Source: Cinclus cinclus (taxonomy: Eukaryota > Chordata > Aves > Passeriformes > Cinclidae). From it: a stretch of 64,000 nucleotides of DNA. Location of the stretch: NCBI RefSeq assembly GCF_963662255.1, contig NC_085046.1, positions 47,445,797-47,509,796 on the forward strand. Direction: 5' to 3'. The translations under genes were made by a program, and so were the position numbers. The notes under the pieces were generated by a model. The model searched no databases. It saw only the letters and a program-made list of their open reading frames with translations, and was not told where the DNA came from. Positions within the stretch are counted from its first letter, which is position 1. Each line of letters begins with the position of its first letter. Shown in pieces: positions 21,631-34,515 of this stretch.

Positions 21631-24600
21631 TACCCTCTCAGTCTCGCAGACCCCAAACCCTTCAAAACATCCAGCGTTGGCTTGCAAAAAATGGAACGTG
21701 TAGCCACACAAACACATTGCTGGCTTTCGTAGTCCCTTAGAACTTTGTGCACTAGACAACACGAGCTAGCGATCCGCACTTTCACTCTCAACTACATGTA
21801 GCAGCACATTTCCCCCGAAGCCGCAGAGCTCAAGATTGCAGCAAAGCGTTTCCAGCTGCACGTGCAAAATGGAGAGATGTGTCGGGCCAGAAAGCATCTG
21901 TCCACCCACCTTCTTTCCTGTGATATCCAATCGCTTTCCCGCGTTTCCCGTGTTGCTGTGTCCACGCAGCAAAAGATCGAACAGATGGACGGGTCAGGAC
22001 AGAAGGTGTTTTTCAAGTACCCCCTTCTCTTAGCAGTATACAAAATGAGCCCGGTGAACTGCCGCTGCGTGTCTCCTTTTCCTGCTAGACCTGCTGTCAC
22101 TTTCTTCGCTCGCACATCTTCCTTCCAAACATCCAGCCGCTGCGCCTATAGAGAAAGGCTCTAGAAGTAAAAGCGCTGAGTGGCGTCTTCTCCTTTGCCC
22201 ACGTAAACCACATCATGTGTGCACTCTGTCTTGTCTTGCTCTCCCTGCATCTATCATTGTGCTCTTTGGATCTTGGAGCCTGAATGTTGTTTCTGAGGAG
22301 CGCTGCAAGAGGAATAGCTCTCCCTGAACTGTCCCTCAGGACCGCAAGCGTGAATTCTGCTAGCAGGGCAGCTGCAAGCCTGTTTGGCAGCTAGTGCGCT
22401 GCGCACACCAGCCCCGTCCTCTGAGGTTTTGGTCTTGGGCTTTTGTGTGCCGTGGCCATGTCATTCTCCCGGAGGCGAAGCGTCGTCTATTTCATGCACA
22501 GTACAACTGTGCTGGCAGCGAAGCGCTGCTGAAGCATTGCTTCTGCCGAAATGTGCCCGTTGCCTGCACTTTCCTGCTAAACAGTACGTAACACTCCAAC
22601 TCTCTTTTCTCGTTGTCCCCGTATAAGGGCAAAGCTTCTCGGCTACGTCTAATGAAAAAGAACTACGCTGCATTGCCCGTGCTATTGCTCCCCCTAAACA
22701 TTCAAGAGGACAACAGTGCCGTCCTCTTTCTCTGGCCACATGGAAAGAGCCACCAATGCGCCGTGCTCTCTGCACGCGTCTCTTAAGCTATTTCTCGTGC
22801 GTCCTTGTTTGGAAAATATTGTTCTTGCCGTTAGAGTCAGAGATGCAGAGAACACATTCATCGATGCAGTGGACAGAGGACAGAGTGAGCGTGTGAGCTT
22901 GATGTGACCTTCTGTGCTAGCCGGCTGCTAGAGAGCAAGGGAGACGAAGGGGAACAGCCCTTCCCAGGTGCGGTCTCAGGCGCCGAATTTTTGCGACGGG
23001 TAACTACTTTGCCCAACTCCAGGCGCCCCAGAAGCCGGGCGTTGGTCTAGCCCGCAATCAGCCTGGAAAGATGAAGGGAGGTGGTGGGCAAGAGGTCTAT
23101 CCCTGGTTAGTGCTCGGAAGCCGAGGGCGGCGGAAGGCAACAGGTCTACCCTGCAGCAGGCTGCCGCGGGTGGTGAAGCGGAGGGCAACTGGTGTAGCAG
23201 AGAAAAGGCCCGCTAGTAGCACCGGAGACGGAGTGCAGCGGGCGCACCGTACTGAGGCGGCAGCGGGAGGGCATCAGGTCTACCTCGGAACGGGCCGCCC
23301 AAGGACGACGGAGGGCAGGCAACTGGTCTACCCAGATACGGGCTCCCACGAGACCCCGAGCGGGCGAAGAGCAACAGGTCTACCCCGTAGCAGGTCGGCG
23401 AAGGCCGTCAGGTGGCGGGCAACAGGTCTACCCTACCCTCGGCCTCCACAGACTGACTGACCGATGGCCATAGGTCTACTCTTTCCCCACGCCACGCCCG
23501 TCGAGGACGCCCGGTCCACCCAGCACGCACCGGGACACTGGCTTTTACCTCCCCAGCCTCTTGCTGGGACAGCAGCTGCTGGAAGTTGGCAACCGAGCTG
23601 CGAGAGTTAGAAACGTGTAGGATGAAGCTTCAGATCCCCTTCCCCTACCCCCAGATCGGGTTCCTCTGTTCTATATGTTGTTGAACGCCCAGTAGGACAG
23701 GTCCAGCAAGTACTTCTCTCCTGACACGTTTTGCTGAGCGAGTGCTACGTGGACCCATTGAATGCTGACAAGCAAAACGCAAAGAAGTGTATTTGAGCTG
23801 AGGAGAGAGCATGCACAGCGCACAGTATTTCTCTATACTACACGGGATGAAAGGCAGCAAAACTGAACGCGCTGGCCTGGCTTCATGTCTCGCTGGATGG
23901 CAGAAAGCCAAGAACGACGCGGCAGAGCGCCAGGCTTGTTTGAGCAGCGTACTGGACGGCAAAAGTCCAACAAGAGCTCCTTCACCCTCGGCGGAGGCAG
24001 CTGAGCATGCTCTTGCTGCTAGGAAAAGTTAACGTGCAGACGGCGAACTCCTCTGCATGAGGCGATAAGCTTCTCTTCTTCTTACACCTTCACTGTTGCA
24101 GAGGTTTGCGGAGCAGAGAACACAAACTACTGGGTTGCATGCAGCTTTAGGTACAATTACATCCTTTTTGCTGTACAGAGTCCAGACTGTCTATGGAGCT
24201 CTCGCTCACGCAAAAGAGGCAGCAGAGAAGTACTTAATGGACTCGTCGTCTCCTTCACACTACGTTAAACGCAACGCCACCAACAGGGAAAAGGGAAGGA
24301 AATATGAAGGAGTGTCTTTATCCTGGAATATATTCCTTTGCTAGCTCCTCCTCCGGGACTTTTGTCCCTGCGAAGCTGTACTTTGCTCGCTGTGTAGCCG
24401 GGGAGAAAGAAACCGTTCGGAAAGCGAGGCGATTTGGTGGCACTTTGCCCCTCGTGCGAAAAGATTATTGCACCGTGAATGTGGGGCAAACTAACATTTC
24501 AAAGGGAAGCTCCGGGCAAGCTTGTTGTCTCGGAGGAGTTCTTTTACGTGAGACGTAGCCGAGAAGCTTTCTGTTTATATTCGGGAAATGAGCAAAGACA

Positions 24601-25925
24601 GCTGGAGTGGTACATACTGTTTAGCAGGAAAGTGCAGGCAACGGGCACGTTTCGGCAGAAGCAATGCTTCAGCAGCGCTTCGCTGCCAGCACAGTGTGCT
24701 GGGCGTGAAATAGACGACGCTTCGCCTCCGGGAGAATGAAATGGCCACGGCACACAAAAGCCCAAGACCAAAACCTCAGAGGACGGGGCTGGTGTGCGCA
24801 GCACACTAGCTGCCAAACAGGCTTGCAGCTGCCCTGCTAGCAGAATTCACGCTTGCGGTCCTGAGGGACAGTTCAGGGAGAGCTATTCCTCTTGCAGCGC
24901 TCCTCAGAAACAACATTCAGGCTCCAAGATCCAAAGAGCACAATGATAGATGCAGGGAGAGCAAGACAAGACAGAGTGCACACATGATGTGGTTTACGTG
25001 GGCAAAGGAGAAGACGCCACTCAGCGCTTTTACTTCTAGAGCCTTTCTCTATAGGCGCAGCGGCTGGATGTTTGGAAGGAAGATGTGCGAGCGAAGAAAG
25101 TGACAGCAGGTCTAGCAGGAAAAGGAGACACGCAGCGGCAGTTCACCGGGCTCATTTTGTATACTGCTAAGAGAAGGGGGTACTTGAAAAACACCTTCTG
25201 TCCTGACCCGTCCATCTGTTCGATCTTTTGCTGCGTGGACACAGCAACACGGGAAACGCGGGAAAGCGATTGGATATCACAGGAAAGAAGGTGGGTGGAC
25301 AGATGCTTTCTGGCCCGACACATCTCTCCATTTTGCACGTGCAGCTGGAAACGCTTTGCTGCAATCTTGAGCTCTGCGGCTTCGGGGGAAATGTGCAGCT
25401 ACATGTAGTTGAGAGAGAAAGTGCGGATCGCTAGCTCGTGTTGTCTAGTGCACAAAGTTCTAAGGGACTATGAAAGCCAGCAATGTGTTTGTGTGGCAAC
25501 AGGTTCCATTTTTTGCAAGCCAACGCTGGATGTTTTGAAGGGTTTGGGGTCTGCGAGACTGAGAGGGTAGGATGGTACATAGAGGTCGAGAGAAAGTGAT
25601 TGTCGCCAGGGAGGTGGATGCACTTCCGAGCGCGCGACTTTCATTTGGGCCGGAGGATCCCACAGAAATGTGAGCGGGCGAGGGCGCGCGCATCAAAAGA
25701 AACACACGATGCCGCTGTCGACCCACAAAAAAAGGAAGCACTGCCAGCCCACCTCGAATGTCCCGAGAGCAGAGCCAAGTAATAAATCTAACGTGCCAAG
25801 GCAAAAAGTTGTCCCTGGTCTTCCCCTTCCAACGGCATACTCTTCTTTGCACAGTAATGTTGCGCTGGAAACCAGATCTGCTTGGCTTTAGCAAAGTTTT
25901 CAATCTCTCGGAGTACACAGCAAAG
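21631..25925. repeat. Macrosatellite unit U6
   Basis: IR-L 21631-22664, IR-R 24537-25569. No difference from U3 or U4 found. It is the last unit of the homogeneous first domain; the change to the second domain lies between 25461 (T3986 allele) and 26747. Confidence 0.96.
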
Positions 25926-28900
25926 TACCCTCTCAGTCTCGCAGACCCCAAACCCTTCAAAACATCCAGCGTTGGCTTGCAAAAAATGGAACGTGTAGCC
26001 ACACAAACACATTGCTGGCTTTCGTAGTCCCTTAGAACTTTGTGCACTAGACAACACGAGCTAGCGATCCGCACTTTCACTCTCAACTACATGTAGCAGC
26101 ACATTTCCCCCGAAGCCGCAGAGCTCAAGATTGCAGCAAAGCGTTTCCAGCTGCACGTGCAAAATGGAGAGATGTGTCGGGCCAGAAAGCATCTGTCCAC
26201 CCACCTTCTTTCCTGTGATATCCAATCGCTTTCCCGCGTTTCCCGTGTTGCTGTGTCCACGCAGCAAAAGATCGAACAGATGGACGGGTCAGGACAGAAG
26301 GTGTTTTTCAAGTACCCCCTTCTCTTAGCAGTATACAAAATGAGCCCGGTGAACTGCCGCTGCGTGTCTCCTTTTCCTGCTAGACCTGCTGTCACTTTCT
26401 TCGCTCGCACATCTTCCTTCCAAACATCCAGCCGCTGCGCCTATAGAGAAAGGCTCTAGAAGTAAAAGCGCTGAGTGGCGTCTTCTCCTTTGCCCACGTA
26501 AACCACATCATGTGTGCACTCTGTCTTGTCTTGCTCTCCCTGCATCTATCATTGTGCTCTTTGGATCTTGGAGCCTGAATGTTGTTTCTGAGGAGCGCTG
26601 CAAGAGGAATAGCTCTCCCTGAACTGTCCCTCAGGACCGCAAGCGTGAATTCTGCTAGCAGGGCAGCTGCAAGCCTGTTTGGCAGCTAGTGCGCTGCGCA
26701 CACCAGCCCCGTCCTCTGAGGTTTTGGTCTTGGGCTTTTGTGTGCCATGGCCATGTCATTCTCCCGGAGGCGAAGCGTCGTCTATTTCATGCACAGTACA
26801 ACTGTGCTGGCAGCGAAGCGCTGCTGAAGCATTGCTTCTGCCGAAATGTGCCCGTTGCCTGCACTTTCCTGCTAAACAGTACGTAACACTCCAACTCTCT
26901 TTTCTCGTTGTCCCCATATAAGGGCAAAGCTTCTCGGCTACGTCTAATGAAAAAGAACTACGCTGCATTGCCCGTGCTATTGCTCCCCCTAAACATTCAA
27001 GAGGACAACAGTGCCGTCCTCTTTCTCTGGCCACATGGAAAGAGCCACCAATGCGCCGTGCTCTCTGCACGCGTCTCTTAAGCTATTTCTCGTGCGTCCT
27101 TGTTTGGAAAATATTGTTCTTGCCGTTAGAGTCAGAGATGCAGAGAACACATTCATCGATGCAGTGGACAGAGGACAGAGTGAGGGTGTGAGCTTGATGT
27201 GACCTTCTGTGCTAGCCGGCTGCTAGAGAGCAAGGGAGACGAAGGGGAACAGCCCTTCCCAGGTGCGGTCTCAGGCGCCGAATTTTTGCGACGGGTAACT
27301 ACTTTGCCCAACTCCAGGCGCCCCAGAAGCCGGGCGTTGGTCTAGCCCGCAATCAACCTGGAAAGATGAAGGGAGGTGGTGGGCAAGAGGTCTATCCCTG
27401 GTTAGTGCTCGGAAGCCGAGGGCGGCGGAAGGCAACAGGTCTACCCTGCAGCAGGCTGCCGCGGGTGGTGAAGCGGAGGGCAACTGGTGTAGCAGAGAAA
27501 AGGCCCGCTAGTAGCACCGGAGACGGAGTGCAGCGGGCGCACCGTACTGAGGCGGCAGCGGGAGGGCATCAGGTCTACCTCGGAACGGGCCGCCCAAGGA
27601 CGACGGAGGGCAGGCAACTGGTCTACCCAGATACGGGCTCCCACGAGACCCCGAGCGGGCGAAGAGCAACAGGTCTACCCCGTAGCAGGTCGGCGAAGGC
27701 CGTCAGGTGGCGGGCAACAGGTCTACCCTACCCTCGGCCTCCACAGACTGACTGACCGATGGCCATAGGTCTACTCTTTCCCCACGCCACGCCCGTCGAG
27801 GACGCCCGGTCCACCCAGCACGCACCGGGACACTGGCTTTTACCTCCCCAGCCTCTTGCTGGGACAGCAGCTGCTGGAAGTTGGCAACCGAGCTGCGAGA
27901 GTTAGAAACGTGTAGGATGAAGCTTCAGATCCCCTTCCCCTACCCCCAGATCGGGTTCCTCTGTTCTATATGTTGTTGAACGCCCAGTAGGACAGGTCCA
28001 GCAAGTACTTCTCTCCTGACACGTTTTGCTGAGCGAGTGCTACGTGGACCCATTGAATGCTGACAAGCAAAACGCAAAGAAGTGTATTTGAGCTGAGGAG
28101 AGAGCATGCACAGCGCACAGTATTTCTCTATACTACACGGGATGAAAGGCAGCAAAGCTGAACGCGCTGGCCTGGCTTCATGTCTCGCTGGATGGCAGAA
28201 AGCCAAGAACGACGCGGCAGAGCGCCAGGCTTGTTTGAGCAGCGTACTGGACGGCAAAAGTCCAACAAGAGCTCCTTCACCCTCGGCGGAGGCAGCTGAG
28301 CATGCTCTTGCTGCTAGGAAAAGTTAACGTGCAGACGGCGAACTCCTCTGCATGAGGCGATAAGCTTCTCTTCTTCTTACACCTTCACTGTTGCAGAGGT
28401 TTGCGGAGCAGAGAACACAAACTACTGGGTTGCATGCAGCTTTAGGTACAATTACATCCTTTTTGCTGTACAGAGTCCAGACTGTCTATGGAGCTCTCGC
28501 TCACGCAAAAGAGGCAGCAGAGAAGTACTTAATGGACTCGTCGTCTCCTTCACACTACGTTAAACGCAACGCCACCAACAGGGAAAAGGGAAGGAAACAT
28601 GAAGGAGTGTCTTTATCCTGGAATATATTCCTTTGCTAGCTCCTCCTCCGGGACTTTTGTCCCTGCGAAGCTGTACTTTGCTCGCTGTGTAGCCGGGGAG
28701 AAAGAAACCGTTCGGAAAGCGAGGCGATTTGGTGGCACTTTGCCCCTCGTGCGAAAAGATTATTGCACCGTGAATGTGGGGCAAACTAACATTTCAAAGG
28801 GAAGCTCCGGGCAAGCTTGTTGTCTCGGAGGAGTTCTTTTACGTGAGACGTAGCCGAGAAGCTTTCTGTTTATATTCGGGAAATGAGCAAAGACAGCTGG

Positions 28901-30220
28901 AGTGGTACATACTGTTTAGCAGGAAAGTGCAGGCAACGGGCACGTTTCGGCAGAAGCAATGCTTCAGCAGCGCTTCGCTGCCAGCACAGTGTGCTGGGCG
29001 TGAAATAGACGACGCTTCACCTCCGGGAGAATGAAATGGCCACGGCACACAAAAGCCCAAGACCAAAACCTCAGAGGACGGGGCTGGTGTGCGCAGCGCA
29101 CTAGCTGCCAAACAGGCTTGCAGCTGCCCTGCTAGCAGAATTCACGCTTGCGTTCCTGAGGGACAGTTCAGGGAGAGCTATTCCTCTTGCAGCGCTCCTC
29201 AGAAACAACATTCAGGCTCCAAGATCCAAAGAGCACAATGATAGATGCAGGGAGAGCAAGACAAGACAGAGTGCACACATGATGTGGTTTACGTGGGCAA
29301 AGGAGAAGACGCCACTCAGCGCTTTTACTTCTAGAGCCTTTCTCTATAGGCGCAGCGGCTGGATGTTTGGAAGGAAGATGTGCGAGCGAAGAAAGTGACA
29401 GCAGGTCTAGCAGGAAAAGGAGACACGCAGCGGCAGTTCACCGGGCTCATTTTGTATACTGCTAAGAGAAGGGGGTACTTGAAAAACACCTTCTGTCCTG
29501 ACCCGTCCATCTGTTCGATCTTTTGCTGCGTGGACACAGCAACACGGGAAACGCGGGAAAGCGATTGGATATCACAGGAAAGAAGGTGGGTGGACAGATG
29601 CTTTCTGGCCCGACACATCTCTCCATTTTGCACGTGCAGCTGGAAACGCTTTGCTGCAATCTTGAGCTCTGCGGCTTCGGGGGAAATGTGCAGCTACATG
29701 TAGTTGAGAGAGAAAGTGCGGATCGCTAGCTCGTGTTGTCTAGTGCACAAAGTTCAAAGGGACTATGAAAGCCAGCAATGTGTTTGTGTGGCAACAGGTT
29801 CCATTTTTTGCAAGCCAACGCTGGATGTTTTGAAGGGTTTGGGGTCTGCGAGACTGAGAGGGTAGGATGGTACATAGAGGTCGAGAGAAAGTGATTGTCG
29901 CCAGGGAGGTGGATGCACTTCCGAGCGCGCGACTTTCATTTGGGCCGGAGGATCCCACAGAAATGTGAGCGGGCGAGGGCGCGCGCATCAAAAGAAACAC
30001 ACGATGCCGCTGTCGACCCACAAAAAAAGGAAGCACTGCCAGCCCACCTCGAATGTCCCGAGAGCAGAGCCAAGTAATAAATCTAACGTGCCAAGGCAAA
30101 AAGTTGTCCCTGGTCTTCCCCTTCCAACGGCATACTCTTCTTTGCACAGTAATGTTGCGCTGGAAACCAGATCTGCTTGGCTTTAGCAAAGTTTTCAATC
30201 TCTCGGAGTACACAGCAAAG
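25926..30220. repeat. Macrosatellite unit U7 (higher-order type A)
   Basis: IR-L 25926-26959, IR-R 28832-29864. First unit of the second domain: A977 (26747), A1146 (26916, creates CCATATAAGG), G1415, A1586, G2387, C2828, A3249, G3328, T3383, A3986. The same set recurs in U11, exactly 17,180 bp downstream. Confidence 0.96.
26914..26923. promoter_or_regulatory. CArG-box-like decamer created by a single-base variant
   Basis: CCATATAAGG fits the CC(A/T)6GG consensus bound by SRF/MADS-domain factors. It exists only where relative 1146 is A: here and at 31209, 44094, 48389 and 56979. Other units have CCGTATAAGG. Whether any such factor binds is unknown. Confidence 0.25.
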
Positions 30221-33200
30221 TACCCTCTCAGTCTCGCAGACCCCAAACCCTTCAAAACATCCAGCGTTGGCTTGCAAAAAATGGAACGTGTAGCCACACA
30301 AACACATTGCTGGCTTTCGTAGTCCCTTTGAACTTTGTGCACTAGACAACACGAGCTAGCGATCCGCACTTTCACTCTCAACTACATGTAGCAGCACATT
30401 TCCCCCGAAGCCGCAGAGCTCAAGATTGCAGCAAAGCGTTTCCAGCTGCACGTGCAAAATGGAGAGATGTGTCGGGCCAGAAAGCATCTGTCCACCCACC
30501 TTCTTTCCTGTGATATCCAATCGCTTTCCCGCGTTTCCCGTGTTGCTGTGTCCACGCAGCAAAAGATCGAACAGATGGACGGGTCAGGACAGAAGGTGTT
30601 TTTCAAGTACCCCCTTCTCTTAGCAGTATACAAAATGAGCCCGGTGAACTGCCGCTGCGTGTCTCCTTTTCCTGCTAGACCTGCTGTCACTTTCTTCGCT
30701 CGCACATCTTCCTTCCAAACATCCAGCCGCTGTGCCTATAGAGAAAGGCTCTAGAAGTAAAAGCGCTGAGTGGCGTCTTCTCCTTTGCCCACGTAAACCA
30801 CATCATGTGTGCACTCTGTCTTGTCTTGCTCTCCCTGCATCTATCATTGTGCTCTTTGGATCTTGGAGCCTGAATGTTGTTTCTGAGGAGCGCTGCAAGA
30901 GGAATAGCTCTCCCTGAACTGTCCCTCAGGACCGCAAGCGTGAATTCTGCTAGCAGGGCAGCTGCAAGCCTGTTTGGCAGCTAGTGCGCTGCGCACACCA
31001 GCCCCGTCCTCTGAGGTTTTGGTCTTGGGCTTTTGTGTGCCGTGGCCATGTCATTCTCCCGGAGGCGAAGCGTCGTCTATTTCATGCACAGTACAACTGT
31101 GCTGGCAGCGAAGCGCTGCTGAAGCATTGCTTCTGCCGAAATGTGCCCGTTGCCTGCACTTTCCTGCTAAACAGTACGTAACACTCCAACTCTCTTTTCT
31201 CGTTGTCCCCATATAAGGGCAAAGCTTCTCGGCTACGTCTAATGAAAAAGAACTACGCTGCATTGCCCGTGCTATTGCTCCCCCTAAACATTCAAGAGGA
31301 CAACAGTGCCGTCCTCTTTCTCTGGCCACATGGAAAGAGCCACCAATGCGCCGTGCTCTCTGCACGCGTCTCTTAAGCTATTTCTCGTGCGTCCTTGTTT
31401 GGAAAATATTGTTCTTGCCGTTAGAGTCAGAGATGCAGAGAACACATTCATCGATGCAGTGGACAGAGGACAGAGTGAGGGTGTGAGCTTGATGTGACCT
31501 TCTGTGCTAGCCGGCTGCTAGAGAGCAAGGGAGACGAAGGGGAACAGCCCTTCCCAGGTGCGGTCTCAGGCGCCGAATTTTTGCGACGGGTAACTACTTT
31601 GCCCAACTCCAGGCGCCCCAGAAGCCGGGCGTTGGTCTAGCCCGCAATCAACCTGGAAAGATGAAGGGAGGTGGTGGGCAAGAGGTCTATCCCTGGTTAG
31701 TGCTCGGAAGCCGAGGGCGGCGGAAGGCAACAGGTCTACCCTGCAGCAGGCTGCCGCGGGTGGTGAAGCGGAGGGCAACTGGTGTAGCAGAGAAAAGGCC
31801 CGCTAGTAGCACCGGAGACGGAGTGCAGCGGGCGCACCGTACTGAGGCGGCAGCGGGAGGGCATCAGGTCTACCTCGGAACGGGCCGCCCAAGGACGACG
31901 GAGGGCAGGCAACTGGTCTACCCAGATACGGGCTCCCACGAGACCCCGAGCGGGCGAAGAGCAACAGGTCTACCCCGTAGCAGGTCAGCGAAGGCCGTCA
32001 GGGGGCGGGCAACAGGTCTACCCTACCCTCGGCCTCCACAGACTGACTGACCGATGGCCATAGGTCTACTCTTTCCCCACGCCACGCCCGTCGAGGACGC
32101 CCGGTCCACCCAGCACGCACCGGGACACTGGCTTTTACCTCCCCAGCCTCTTGCTGGGACAGCAGCTGCTGGAAGTTGGCAACCGAGCTGCGAGAGTTAG
32201 AAACGTGTAGGATGAAGCTTCAGATCCCCTTCCCCTACCCCCAGATCGGGTTCCTCTGTTCTATATGTTGTTGAACGCCCAGTAGGACAGGTCCAGCAAG
32301 TACTTCTCTCCTGACACGTTTTGCTGAGCGAGTGCTACGTGGACCCATTGAACGCTGACAAGCAAAACGCAAAGAAGTGTATTTGAGCTGAGGAGAGAGC
32401 ATGCACAGCGCACAGTATTTCTCTATACTACACGGGATGAAAGGCAGCAAAGCTGAACGCGCTGGCCTGGCTTCATGTCTCGCTGGATGGCAGAAAGCCA
32501 AGAACGACGCGGCAGAGCGCCAGGCTTGTTTGAGCAGCGTACTGGACGGCAAAAGTCCAACAAGAGCTCCTTCACCCTCGGCGGAGGCAGCTGAGCATGC
32601 TCTTGCTGCTAGGAAAAGTTAACGTGCAGACGGCGAACTCCTCTGCATGAGGCGATAAGCTTCTCTTCTTCTTACACCTTCACTGTTGCAGAGGTTTGCG
32701 GAGCAGAGAACACAAACTACTGGGTTGCATGCAGCTTTAGGTACAATTACATCCTTTTTGCTGTACAGAGTCCAGACTGTCTATGGAGCTCTCGCTCACG
32801 CAAAAGAGGCAGCAGAGAAGTACTTAATGGACTCGTCGTCTCCTTCACACTACGTTAAACGCAACGCCACCAACAGGGAAAAGGGAAGGAAACATGAAGG
32901 AGTGTCTTTATCCTGGAATATATTCCTTTGCTAGCTCCTCCTCCGGGACTTTTGTCCCTGCGAAGCTGTACTTTGCTCGCTGTGTAGCCGGGGAGAAAGA
33001 AACCGTTCGGAAAGCGAGGCGATTTGGTGGCACTTTGCCCCTCGTGCGAAAAGATTATGGCACCGTGAATGTGGGGCAAACTAACATTTCAAAGGGAAGC
33101 TCCGGGCAAGCTTGTTGTCTCGGAGGAGTTCTTTTACGTGAGACGTAGCCGAGAAGCTTTCTGTTTATATTCGGGAAATGAGCAAAGACAGCTGGAGTGG

Positions 33201-34515
33201 TACATACTGTTTAGCAGGAAAGTGCAGGCAACGGGCACGTTTCGGCAGAAGCAATGCTTCAGCAGCGCTTCGCTGCCAGCACAGTGTGCTGGGCGTGAAA
33301 TAGACGACGCTTCACCTCCGGGAGAATGAAATGGCCACGGCACACAAAAGCCCAAGACCAAAACCTCAGAGGACGGGGCTGGTGTGCGCAGCGCACTAGC
33401 TGCCAAACAGGCTTGCAGCTGCCCTGCTAGCAGAATTCACGCTTGCGTTCCTGAGGGACAGTTCAGGGAGAGCTATTCCTCTTGCAGCGCTCCTCAGAAA
33501 CAACATTCAGGCTCCAAGATCCAAAGAGCACAATGATAGATGCAGGGAGAGCAAGACAAGACAGAGTGCACACATGATGTGGTTTACGTGGGCAAAGGAG
33601 AAGACGCCACTCAGCGCTTTTACTTCTAGAGCCTTTCTCTATAGGCGCAGCGGCTGGATGTTTGGAAGGAAGATGTGCGAGCGAAGAAAGTGACAGCAGG
33701 TCTAGCAGGAAAAGGAGACACGCAGCGGCAGTTCACCGGGCTCATTTTGTATACTGCTAAGAGAAGGGGGTACTTGAAAAACACCTTCTGTCCTGACCCG
33801 TCCATCTGTTCGATCTTTTGCTGCGTGGACACAGCAACACGGGAAACGCGGGAAAGCGATTGGATATCACAGGAAAGAAGGTGGGTGGACAGATGCTTTC
33901 TGGCCCGACACATCTCTCCATTTTGCACGTGCAGCTGGAAACGCTTTGCTGCAATCTTGAGCTCTGCGGCTTCGGGGGAAATGTGCAGCTACATGTAGTT
34001 GAGAGAGAAAGTGCGGATCGCTAGCTCGTGTTGTCTAGTGCACAAAGTTCAAAGGGACTATGAAAGCCAGCAATGTGTTTGTGTGGCAACAGGTTCCATT
34101 TTTTGCAAGCCAACGCTGGATGTTTTGAAGGGTTTGGGGTCTGCGAGACTGAGAGGGTAGGATGGTACATAGAGGTCGAGAGAAAGTGATTGTCGCCAGG
34201 GAGGTGGATGCACTTCCGAGCGCGCGACTTTCATTTGGGCCGGAGGATCCCACAGAAATGTGAGCGGGCGAGGGCGCGCGCATCAAAAGAAACACACGAT
34301 GCCGCTGTCGACCCACAAAAAAAGGAAGCACTGCCAGCCCACCTCGAATGTCCCGAGAGCAGAGCCAAGTAATAAATCTAACGTGCCAAGGCAAAAAGTT
34401 GTCCCTGGTCTTCCCCTTCCAACGGCATACTCTTCTTTGCACAGTAATGTTGCGCTGGAAACCAGATCTGCTTGGCTTTAGCAAAGTTTTCAATCTCTCG
34501 GAGTACACAGCAAAG
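30221..34515. repeat. Macrosatellite unit U8 (higher-order type B)
   Basis: IR-L 30221-31254, IR-R 33127-34159. Marked by T264 (30329), T668 (30733), A1146, C2288 (32353) and G2994 (33059), all shared with U12. It also has A1922 and G1938, which U12 lacks. Confidence 0.96.
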
